The translations under genes were made by a program, and so were the position numbers. This document shows positions 25,465 to 32,473 of a stretch of DNA of 64,000 bases, in pieces (the stretch's first letter is position 1; each line of letters opens with the position of its first letter). The stretch is taken from NCBI RefSeq assembly GCF_000716785.1, contig NZ_JNYY01000027.1, positions 1-64,000 of the forward strand, given 5' to 3'. The notes under the pieces are model-generated. The model ran no database searches, was not told where the DNA came from, and worked only from the letters and a program-made list of their open reading frames with translations. The stretch comes from Amycolatopsis vancoresmycina (GTDB lineage Bacteria > Actinomycetota > Actinomycetes > Mycobacteriales > Pseudonocardiaceae).

Positions 25465-25914
25465 TCAGGGTAGGCGCGGGCCGGGCAGCTCCACGCCGGG
25501 CAGCAGGCCGTTGGCGATGTCGGTGGCCCGCCACTTCCGCACGCTCAGCCGGACCGCTGTGACCGGCGCGGCCAGGAAGGGCGCGGCCTCGGGGACCTTG
25601 GCGACGAGCAGCTCGCGCACCCGCGCGTCCTCGTCGGCGGGCACGACCTCGGCGAGGGCCTGGGCCTGCAGGAACGGCTGCATCGGCGAGCCCGTCGAGA
25701 CGACGACCGAGACCACCGGGTTCTCGCGGATGGCGGCCAGCGTCCGGCCGCGGTCTTCGAGGACGAGGTTGAGGGTGAATTCGCCGCTCTCGGCGAAGTA
25801 GACCCCACCGACCCACGGCCCGGTGCTGCCCGAGGTGGCGAGGAACAACGACTTGTGCGCGGAGAGGGTGCTCCGCACGAGATCCGCGACAGCGGTCGGC
25901 TCGAGTGTGGTCAC
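25465..25914 (-). CDS. Pyridoxamine 5'-phosphate oxidase-like flavin/heme-binding protein
   Basis: 149 aa with the split beta-barrel of PPOX family proteins: LFLATSGSTGPWVGGVYF, then FTLNLVLEDRGRTLAAIRENP and VSVVVSTGSP. Such proteins bind FMN, F420 or heme; which one cannot be said. GTG start at 25914. Monocistronic in appearance: the palindrome at 26004-26049 lies upstream and that at 25403-25451 downstream. Confidence 0.82.
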   Translation of the reverse strand: MTTLEPTAVADLVRSTLSAHKSLFLATSGSTGPWVGGVYFAESGEFTLNLVLEDRGRTLAAIRENPVVSVVVSTGSPMQPFLQAQALAEVVPADEDARVRELLVAKVPEAAPFLAAPVTAVRLSVRKWRATDIANGLLPGVELPGPRLP

Positions 25915-26003
25915 CCGGCGAAGCTAGGCGGCAGAAAAGCGACACTCCAAGGAAAACAGCACAATCCGGTGAAACCGCTCCAGAAGGCGGCCTCCCGCGG
26001 CTG

Positions 26004-26049
26004 GTCGTGAGTGGTAAGGCGCGTTCTAACGCGCCTTACCACTCACGAC
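26004..26049. repeat. Family A palindrome, 22-bp stem (terminator-like)
   Basis: Perfect 22-bp arms (26004-26025 and 26028-26049) around a 2-nt centre. Outer part TCGTGAGTG / CACTCACGA and centre GTTCTAAC are shared with the element at 50431-50474; the 9 nt between them (GTAAGGCGC) differ but stay fully paired. It lies just downstream of the DUF3107 gene, where it could terminate transcription. Confidence 0.92.
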
Positions 26050-26052
26050 GGG

Positions 26053-26283
26053 TCAGTCGCCGACGCCGAAGCCGACCTTGCGGACGTCCGAGGGGGCGAT
26101 CTCGACGTACGCGATGCGGTCGGCGGGGACGATGTACTTGCGCCCCTTCTCGTCGTTGATGCGGAAGAGCCCGTCACCGGCCGTCAGGGCCTCGGCGACC
26201 AGCTTCTCCACCTCTTCGGGAGACTGGCCGCTGGACACCACCAGCTCGCGCGGTGTGTCCTTGATGCCGATCTTGACCTCCAC
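26053..26283 (-). CDS. DUF3107 family protein
   Basis: 76-aa conserved actinobacterial protein (family of mycobacterial TB9.4, Rv3208A), function unknown. It starts VEVKIGIKDTPRELVV and ends in APSDVRKVGFG, both typical. GTG at 26283 is chosen because GGAGG lies 6 nt upstream; the longer open frame begins in sequence with no homology. Sits between the TetR/hydrolase genes and the ferritin-like gene as in mycobacteria. Followed by the family A palindrome as likely terminator. Confidence 0.85.
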   Translation of the reverse strand: MEVKIGIKDTPRELVVSSGQSPEEVEKLVAEALTAGDGLFRINDEKGRKYIVPADRIAYVEIAPSDVRKVGFGVGD

Positions 26284-26403
26284 GTGGGACCTCCGCTGGA
26301 AATTCGTAAGGGATGTGCCGGCCAAGGCTAACCGAACCGGCTCGTTCCGGTGGCGCATGTCCGCGCCCGACCGCGTCGTCACTTCCGGGTACTCCATCGC
26401 CGA

Positions 26404-27057
26404 TCACCCCAGGCCGAGCGCCTGCATGCGCTTGGTGTGCCCCTGTTGCAACCGCCGGAACAGCGCGGCAATTCCGGAGAGGTCGCCCGAGCCGGCGATG
26501 ATGAGCTCGGCCAGCCCGTCGCGCTCGGCGACGACGTACTGGGCCTGGGTCAGCGCCTCGCCGAGCAGCCGGCGCCCCCACAGGGCGAGTTTGTCGCGGG
26601 TCTTGGGGTCGGCCTCGATGCCGGCCGCGACCTCGCGTTCGGCGAAGGCCGAGTGGCCGGTGTCGGCCAGCACGGTCAGCACCAGGTCCTTGGTCTCCGG
26701 GTCGAGCCAGCTGGCGATCTCCCGGTACAGGTCGGCGGCGAGCCCGTCGCCGACGTAGGCCTTGACCAGCGACTCCAGCCACGACTTCGGGGGCGTCGAA
26801 GCGTGCCAGGCGTCGACCTGGGCCACGAACGGCGTCATCGCGTCTTCGATCTTGACGTCGTGCGCGGCCAGGTGCTGGGCGAGCAGGCCGTAGTGACCGA
26901 TCTCCGCGGCCGCCATCTGCGCCAGCGCGGCCCGCCCGGCCAGGGTCGGGGCACTGCGCGCGTCTTCGGCCATCCGGTCGAAGGCGGACAGTTCGAGGTA
27001 GGCGATCACACCCAGAAGGTCGACTACGCCTTCTGAGATCTCTTTCGGCTCGGTCAC
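26404..27057 (-). CDS. Ferritin-like fold protein (Rv3210c-like)
   Basis: 217-aa all-helical protein with a ferritin-like arrangement: carboxylate/histidine pairs in VIAYLELSAFDRM, AAAEIGHYGLLAQHL and ADTGHSAFAEREVAAG could ligate a diiron centre. The family is sometimes labelled tRNA-(MS[2]IO[6]A)-hydroxylase-like, but the actinobacterial role is not established. GTG start at 27057. Divergent from rhlE, an arrangement conserved with the mycobacterial Rv3210c-Rv3211 pair. No membrane segment. Confidence 0.82.
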   Translation of the reverse strand: MTEPKEISEGVVDLLGVIAYLELSAFDRMAEDARSAPTLAGRAALAQMAAAEIGHYGLLAQHLAAHDVKIEDAMTPFVAQVDAWHASTPPKSWLESLVKAYVGDGLAADLYREIASWLDPETKDLVLTVLADTGHSAFAEREVAAGIEADPKTRDKLALWGRRLLGEALTQAQYVVAERDGLAELIIAGSGDLSGIAALFRRLQQGHTKRMQALGLG

Positions 27058-27131
27058 GGGGGCAGGGTATCGCCGAAGCACCCGGGCGTGCCGCGACGAG
27101 ACCGATCACACTGGTTCCGGCGCGCCGGGTA

Positions 27132-27238
27132 CTGTCGAAAAACTGCTGACCAGGTACACTGGCGACCGAGATCAAGCTTCCGTACGCCATACCGGCGTCG
27201 GGAAACAGGCAGGTCACGAGACCTGCCGACGTACTGCA
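27132..27238 (+). promoter_or_regulatory. rhlE promoter and leader hairpin
   Basis: A possible -10 TACACT at 27155-27160 has TGTCGA about 16 nt upstream. The leader contains a perfect 8-bp stem GGCAGGTC-ACGA-GACCTGCC at 27208-27227, extended by flanking CGTC/GACG. RNA helicase genes often have long structured cold-responsive leaders. The leader may extend to about 27380 if translation starts there rather than at 27239. Confidence 0.5.
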
Positions 27239-29071
27239 ATGTGCGTGCACGCCTCTTCCGGCATTCCCGGGACGGACCGGTTCCGCGCTTCGAAACCAAG
27301 CGCCAGGGACCAGGGTTTACTCCCGGTCGAGTGTCGAGCGGACCAACGGCGGTGCGCGCTGGTCACGAGAGAGGCGATCACCCTGACCGCAGAAATTCCC
27401 ACAACCGAACAGACCCCCGCCGTCGCGCTGGAACACAGCGAGACCGGCCCGGCCGCGCTCGACACCTCGCACCCGCTGCAGGCGGGCGTCGAGGTCGAGC
27501 CCGAGGCCCCGACCTTCGCGTCCTTCGGCGTCAAGCCGGAGATCGTCAAGGCGCTGGGCGAGGCCGGCATCGAGCGGACGTTCGCCATCCAGGCGCTCAC
27601 CCTGCCGCTGGCCATGGCCGGGGACGACCTCATCGGCCAGGCCCGCACCGGCATGGGCAAGACGCTGGGCTTCGGCGTCCCGCTGCTGCACCGCGTGCAG
27701 GTCCCCGGCGACGGCACCCCGCAGGTGCTCGTCGTGGTGCCGACCCGCGAGCTGTGCATCCAGGTCGCCAACGACCTCAAGGGCGCCGGCAAGCACCTGG
27801 GCATCCGCACCCTGGCCATCTACGGCGGCCGCCCGTACGAGCCCCAGATCGAGGCGCTGCGCAAGGGCGTCGACGTCGTGATCGGCACCCCGGGCCGCCT
27901 GCTCGACCTGGCCGAGCAGCAGCACCTGGTGCTCGGCAAGGTCCGCGGGCTCGTGCTGGACGAGGCCGACGAGATGCTCGACCTGGGCTTCCTGCCCGAC
28001 ATCGAGCGCATCCTGCGGATGGTGCCGGACGAGCGGCAGACGATGCTGTTCTCGGCCACCATGCCCGGCCCGATCATCACGCTGGCCCGCACCTTCCTGC
28101 GCCAGCCGACGCACATCCGCGCCGAGGAGAACGACGCCGGCGCGGTCCACGAGCGCACCACCCAGTTCGTCTACCGGGCGCACTCGATGGACAAGCCCGA
28201 GGTCGTCGCCCGGATCCTGCAGGCGGCCGACCGCGGCCTCACGATGATCTTCAGCCGCACCAAGCGCACCGCGCAGAAGGTGGCCGACGACCTGGTCGAG
28301 CGCGGCTTCGCGGCCGCCGCCGTGCACGGCGACCTGGGCCAGGGCGCCCGCGAGCAGGCGCTGCGCGCGTTCCGCTCCGGCAAGGTGGACGTGCTGGTCG
28401 CGACCGACGTCGCCGCCCGCGGCATCGACATCGACGACGTCACGCACGTGATCAACTACCAGTGCCCGGAGGACGAGAAGACCTACGTCCACCGGATCGG
28501 CCGCACCGGCCGCGCCGGGCGCACCGGCGTCGCCGTCACCCTGGTCGACTGGGACGAAGAGCCGCGCTGGAAGCTCATCTCGGACACCCTCGGCCTGGAC
28601 ATGCCGGAGCCGGTGGAGACGTACTCGTCGTCGAAGCACCTGTTCGAGGACCTGGGCATCCCGGAGGGCACCACCGGGCGGCTGCCGCTGGCCAAGCGGA
28701 CCCGCGCGGGCCTGGCCGCCGAGGAGGAAGAGGACCTGGGCGGCAAGAAGCGCGGCCGTCGCCGTGGCGAGCCCGCGTCGGAAGACGCGCCGCGCAAGCG
28801 CACCCGGGCCCCGCGGAAGCGGACTCGCGGCGGCGCGCGGGCGGCCGAGGCGATCGAGGCCGCGGACAACGCCGCTGGTGCCGGTGCTGCGGAGGACGCT
28901 CCTTCGGAAGGCCGCACCCGGACCCGCCGCCGCACCCGCACCGGCAACGCCCCGGAGGCGACCGGCCCGGCCGTCGAGAAGGAGGCCGGCGAGAACGCCG
29001 AGCGTCCGGCTCGCCGACGCCGCCGTCGCCGTCCGGCCGCGACGTCTGATACACCTGCGTCGGCAGACTGA
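27239..29071 (+). CDS. rhlE: DEAD-box ATP-dependent RNA helicase, RhlE-like
   Basis: 610 aa if started at the ATG at 27239. Helicase core has Q motif region (FASFGVKPEIVKALGEAGIE), ARTGMGKT (motif I), PTRE, VLDEADEML (DEAD), SAT, and ARGIDIDDV to HRIGRTGRAG (motif VI). A long Arg/Lys/Ala-rich C-terminal tail of about 140 residues probably binds RNA. It unwinds RNA in ribosome biogenesis or mRNA turnover. The start is uncertain: no canonical in-frame start lies between 27245 and the helicase core, while GAGAGAGG precedes codons ATC (27377) and CTG (27383) that would give an N terminus like other RhlE proteins. Confidence 0.9.
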   Translation: MCVHASSGIPGTDRFRASKPSARDQGLLPVECRADQRRCALVTREAITLTAEIPTTEQTPAVALEHSETGPAALDTSHPLQAGVEVEPEAPTFASFGVKPEIVKALGEAGIERTFAIQALTLPLAMAGDDLIGQARTGMGKTLGFGVPLLHRVQVPGDGTPQVLVVVPTRELCIQVANDLKGAGKHLGIRTLAIYGGRPYEPQIEALRKGVDVVIGTPGRLLDLAEQQHLVLGKVRGLVLDEADEMLDLGFLPDIERILRMVPDERQTMLFSATMPGPIITLARTFLRQPTHIRAEENDAGAVHERTTQFVYRAHSMDKPEVVARILQAADRGLTMIFSRTKRTAQKVADDLVERGFAAAAVHGDLGQGAREQALRAFRSGKVDVLVATDVAARGIDIDDVTHVINYQCPEDEKTYVHRIGRTGRAGRTGVAVTLVDWDEEPRWKLISDTLGLDMPEPVETYSSSKHLFEDLGIPEGTTGRLPLAKRTRAGLAAEEEEDLGGKKRGRRRGEPASEDAPRKRTRAPRKRTRGGARAAEAIEAADNAAGAGAAEDAPSEGRTRTRRRTRTGNAPEATGPAVEKEAGENAERPARRRRRRRPAATSDTPASAD

Positions 29072-29096
29072 GGCTTCTCCATCGGGGGTTCGGTAC

Positions 29097-30413
29097 GTGA
29101 GCGACGGCGAGAAGGCGGCTGAAGAGTCGCCTGCCTACGGGTCCGAGGACGTACTCGAGGACGACGCCCCCGAGAGCCCCCCGCCCGTCCCGCGGGTCAA
29201 GGCACGGCGTTCGCCGTGGAACCGCGGGCGGGACCGGGTGATCGCCGCGCTGATCGCGGTGCTCGTGCTGGCGGTCGCGCTGGTCATCGGCGCGACGAGC
29301 GACAGCGCGGCCACCGACCGGACCGAGGCGGGCCCGCCGCCGCCGTTGCCCGCGGCGCCGGACAAGGTGCCCGGGTCGATGGCGGAGATCTGGAGCGCCC
29401 CCAGCGGCGCGACGCCGATCCCGGTGGTGGCGGGCGACTCGGTCGCCACCGCGGACGGCGGCGAGGTCGCCACCCGCGACCCGCTGACCGGGCAGATCCG
29501 CTGGCACTACACGCGTGACCTGCCGTTGTGCACGCTGGACTCGGTGTGGGGGCGGCTGAACGCCGTCTACCACAAGACCCGCAACTGCAGCGAGGTCACG
29601 CAGCTGGACCCGGCGACCGGCCGGATCACGGCGCAGCGCAACGGCAACGCGGAGCTGGGCACCCAGCTGGTCGACGACGGCTCCCACGTGACGGCCACGG
29701 GCAAGCAGCTCCTCACGACCTGGCGCGACGACCTGGTGCAGAGCGCGGAGTACGGCCAGGTCCCGGCGCTGGTCAACGCGGGCAAGCAGCCCCGGACGGG
29801 CTGCACGTACGGCACGGTGGCGGCGGCGTCGAGCAAGGTCGGCGTGATCGAGCGCTGCCCGGGCGACCCGGCGGACCGCCTGACGGTGTACAAGGCGGCC
29901 CCGGAGAAGGACGACGAGCCGCAGGTCGCGTTCAGTTCGGTGCTGGCGGGCAAGCGAGCCCGCGTGGTGGCGATGTCGGGCGACCTGACGGCGGTGGTGC
30001 TGCCGGACCAGAAGCTCCTGGTGGTCTACAACGGCGACGGAACCCAGCGAGCGGCGTACCCCCTGGACGTCCCCCCGGCCGACTTGGCGGCCGACCCCCC
30101 GTCGGGAGTGGAGGCGACGACCCAGACGGCGGCAAACGTGTACTGGTTCAGCGGGTCGAAGGTGGTGGCCCTGTCCCGCGACGACCTGGCGCCGCGCTGG
30201 ACGTTGAGCAGCGCTTCGGGCCCGGGGGTGACGTTCGCGCAGCAGCTGGTGGTCCCGATCAAGGGCGGCCTGGCGGTGCTGAACGAGAACGACGGTTCGA
30301 CGATCCGCACGGTCGGGGTGGACCGCCGCGGTTACGCGGGAGTGGTCCGCTTGGCCGCGGCCGGCCCGGTCCTGCTGGAGCAGCGCGGCCCAGTCCTGGC
30401 GGCGCTCAAGTAA
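29097..30413 (+). CDS. Membrane-anchored beta-propeller protein (Rv3212-like)
   Basis: 438 aa. An acidic, proline-rich cytoplasmic N terminus of about 45 residues, a membrane helix (VIAALIAVLVLAVALVIGA), then an extracytoplasmic PQQ-like beta-propeller with repeated blade motifs such as DPLTGQIRWHYTRDLP and LDPATGRITAQRNG. Conserved downstream of rhlE in mycobacteria as Rv3212, function unknown. GTG start at 29097 follows rhlE by 25 nt. Several cysteines in the propeller suggest disulfides outside the membrane. Confidence 0.85.
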   Translation: MSDGEKAAEESPAYGSEDVLEDDAPESPPPVPRVKARRSPWNRGRDRVIAALIAVLVLAVALVIGATSDSAATDRTEAGPPPPLPAAPDKVPGSMAEIWSAPSGATPIPVVAGDSVATADGGEVATRDPLTGQIRWHYTRDLPLCTLDSVWGRLNAVYHKTRNCSEVTQLDPATGRITAQRNGNAELGTQLVDDGSHVTATGKQLLTTWRDDLVQSAEYGQVPALVNAGKQPRTGCTYGTVAAASSKVGVIERCPGDPADRLTVYKAAPEKDDEPQVAFSSVLAGKRARVVAMSGDLTAVVLPDQKLLVVYNGDGTQRAAYPLDVPPADLAADPPSGVEATTQTAANVYWFSGSKVVALSRDDLAPRWTLSSASGPGVTFAQQLVVPIKGGLAVLNENDGSTIRTVGVDRRGYAGVVRLAAAGPVLLEQRGPVLAALK

Positions 30414-30831
30414 CGCGCCGCAGCGTCTTCACGAGGAAGCCGTCGATCCTCAGGAGGGTGGCCGGCGAGACCGGCGGCGCCTGCCAGCCGGCCCGCTCCA
30501 TATGGTCCACAATGGACTGATCGAGGCCGATGCCGTAGGTCTCGACGTACTGCGCGGCATCACACCGCCAGTAGTAGGCACCGTCGGTCATGACGCCCGA
30601 CCCACCGGAGACGCCGAACCGGCCTTCGAGCACGTCCTCGGTGTACTCCATGAGCGCGATCACGACGGTACCGTTCCGGAGGTACCGGGCCACCTGTTTC
30701 CGCAGGTCACCATCGAGCCGGCCGACGAGCGGCCGCAGCAGGCCGGGCTCGAGGCCGAACGGGGTGTCCCCACCGGGCCCGAAGACACCGAGCGGCTCGG
30801 GCACCGGGCTCTCGTGGTTCGCCGCGGCCAC
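30406..30831 (-). CDS. Hypothetical protein
   Basis: 141-aa protein I do not recognise. Moderately hydrophilic, with RLDGDLRKQVARYLRNGTVV and DGAYYWRCDAAQYVETYG as distinctive segments. It has no signal peptide or transmembrane helix. GTG start follows the upstream membrane-protein stop by 1 nt, so the two are co-translated. The 3' end overlaps the convergent propeller gene by 8 nt. It could be a cytoplasmic partner of the membrane protein. Confidence 0.75.
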   Translation of the reverse strand: MAAANHESPVPEPLGVFGPGGDTPFGLEPGLLRPLVGRLDGDLRKQVARYLRNGTVVIALMEYTEDVLEGRFGVSGGSGVMTDGAYYWRCDAAQYVETYGIGLDQSIVDHMERAGWQAPPVSPATLLRIDGFLVKTLRRVT

Positions 30832-30832
30832 G

Positions 30833-31462
30833 TCAGCCGAGCCAGAAGACGGCCGCGGTGGCGGCCGCGAACAACACGACGGCAACACCCCCGCCGGCGG
30901 CGGGCAGCCCGACGCGCCGATCGGCCACGCGCTGAGCCGCCAGCGCCAGCACGGCAGCCAGGGGATGCCCGACCAGCGAAGCGGCCCCGGGCCCCGGAGC
31001 ACCGGTGAACAGGCACACCAACCCGACGACCAGCACGCCGACGGCCAGCACGGTGAGCCCGGCGGCCAGCGAGCCGGTGAACCCCCGCCACCAGCGACCA
31101 CGATCCTTCGCCGGCTTCGTCGCCGAGCCCGCCTCGGCAGCCACCGGTGCGATCCGCTCAGGCTCGACACGCCCCTGCTCCACGGTGGGTGCCTCGGCCG
31201 CAATCTCGGCCTCGTCAGCAGGCGAGGTGGCCCCGGCCGGATCCCGGCGTGCCGCCGATACCTCCGTACCGCCACGCCCCTCAGCCGAAGCCGGGGGCCC
31301 TCCAGCCGGCCGCGCCGCGCTACGGCCGGCGGCCGAAGCCGCGGGCCGCTTGGACGGCACCTGGCCCTCCGGCCGCACCTCGGCGCCGGGAGCTGCCGGG
31401 CCCGGGCGGTCGGGCTCCGGCGGTGGCGCTGCGGCCAGTTCGTCGGTGTCCGGTGAAGCCAC
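30833..31462 (-). CDS. Ala/Pro-rich membrane protein
   Basis: 209 aa: about 115 residues of low-complexity Ala/Pro/Glu-rich sequence, probably disordered in the cytoplasm, then three hydrophobic segments (AAGLTVLAVGVLVVGLVCLF, HPLAAVLALAAQRVA, GVAVVLFAAATAAVFWL). GTG at 31462 has GGGAGGGAA upstream. It is 12 nt downstream of the RecB-family nuclease gene and 1 nt upstream of the hypothetical gene, so these three form one operon. No family recognised. Confidence 0.78.
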   Translation of the reverse strand: MASPDTDELAAAPPPEPDRPGPAAPGAEVRPEGQVPSKRPAASAAGRSAARPAGGPPASAEGRGGTEVSAARRDPAGATSPADEAEIAAEAPTVEQGRVEPERIAPVAAEAGSATKPAKDRGRWWRGFTGSLAAGLTVLAVGVLVVGLVCLFTGAPGPGAASLVGHPLAAVLALAAQRVADRRVGLPAAGGGVAVVLFAAATAAVFWLG

Positions 31463-31474
31463 GTTCCCTCCCGT

Positions 31475-32338
31475 TCAGGGCGCGAGCAGGTCCCAGGGCT
31501 GCGCCTGCGGGGCCGCTTCCTGGCCCGCCGGGCAGCTCGGCCGGAAGTCGCACCAGGCGCAGCGCCGGTCCGGGCGGGGTGGGAACAGCACGTCCCCGTC
31601 GCCGCCCGCCTCCAGGGTATCCGTGGCCAGGCGGAGGTCCCCGGCCGTCTCCTCCGCGCGTTTGAGCTGCCGCTGCAGGCTCTCCGAGGTGTGCTCCGCC
31701 GCCGCGATCGTGCCCGTCGGCAGGTGGTGCAACTCCACCGTCGTGCACGGCATCCGCAACGTCCGGGCCGCCGCCACCGCGTACAACGCCAGTGCCTGCG
31801 ACGCCCGGGCCTCGTACTCGTCCGGGGGACGGCGGCCCGTCTTGTAGTCCACGATCACCAGCGAACCGTCACGCGCGTCGATCCGGTCCGCGCGGCCCTC
31901 GATGATCATCGACGGGCGCTCCCCCGGCGTGGCCGTGACCGGCGCCGACACCCAGCGCTCCAGCCCGACCGGGTCGTGGGTCACGTCGTTGTCCTCGACG
32001 TACTCCGCCACCCAGCCCTTCGCGCGCGCCCGGTACCGCGCCGCCTGCTCCTCGCTCTCGAAGCCCGCGTCCTTCCAGAACTCCGCCACCAGCGCCACCG
32101 CCCGCTGCGGCACGCGCTTGAGCACCGGCAGGTCGAACAGCGCCCGCAGCGCGTTGTGCACCACCGCGCCGAGCGTGCTGTGCGCCCACGGCCCGGTGCG
32201 CTGCGGGGTCGGCCGGTCGAGGTACGAGAGGCGGTACCGGCGCGGGCAGTCGTCGAAGGTCGCCAGCCGTGCCGGCGAGACCTTCGTGAGCCGCACCGGT
32301 TGCGCGACGCCGAAGTCGAAGCCCATCTGCTCCTTCAC
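31475..32338 (-). CDS. RecB family exonuclease (PD-(D/E)XK, iron-sulfur)
   Basis: 287-aa stand-alone nuclease. N-terminal cysteine in DDCPRRYRLSYL, GAVVH, then the PD-(D/E)XK core GRADRIDARD and VIVDYKTGR with SQALALYAVA, and a C-terminal CAWCDFRPSC. The single N-terminal cysteine plus the C-terminal triplet form the Cas4/AddB-type iron-sulfur site. No helicase domain. Similar to Rv2119 of mycobacteria. Not next to cas genes, so not Cas4. GTG at 32338 or ATG at 32326 may start it; AAGGAG lies only 3 nt before the ATG. Confidence 0.88.
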   Translation of the reverse strand: MKEQMGFDFGVAQPVRLTKVSPARLATFDDCPRRYRLSYLDRPTPQRTGPWAHSTLGAVVHNALRALFDLPVLKRVPQRAVALVAEFWKDAGFESEEQAARYRARAKGWVAEYVEDNDVTHDPVGLERWVSAPVTATPGERPSMIIEGRADRIDARDGSLVIVDYKTGRRPPDEYEARASQALALYAVAAARTLRMPCTTVELHHLPTGTIAAAEHTSESLQRQLKRAEETAGDLRLATDTLEAGGDGDVLFPPRPDRRCAWCDFRPSCPAGQEAAPQAQPWDLLAP

Positions 32339-32373
32339 TCCGCCCACGCTACGCACCACCACCGACACTTTTT

Positions 32374-32468
32374 TCGGGGGTTCGGGTGGCGGAGCCCCCG
32401 ACATGGGGCGAAGCCCCAGATGTCACGGCCACTTTCCGCGCGGGGCGACCCGGGCCCCGCGCGGAAAG
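32374..32468 (-). terminator. Three consecutive hairpins downstream of the GH78-like gene
   Basis: Hairpins: TCGGGGG/CCCCCGA at about 32374-32401, TGGGGC-GAA-GCCCCA at 32404-32418, and a 14-bp stem CTTTCCGCGCGGGG / CCCCGCGCGGAAAG at 32432-32468. The last is nearest the end of the rhamnosidase-like gene and the best terminator; the others separate it from the nuclease operon. Confidence 0.78.
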
Positions 32469-32473
32469 CCCGG

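Noticed and set aside
31475..32338. Cas4
   Set aside because: Iron-sulfur PD-(D/E)XK nucleases of this size include stand-alone actinobacterial RecB-family proteins (Rv2119 type), which fits better with the absence of cas genes.
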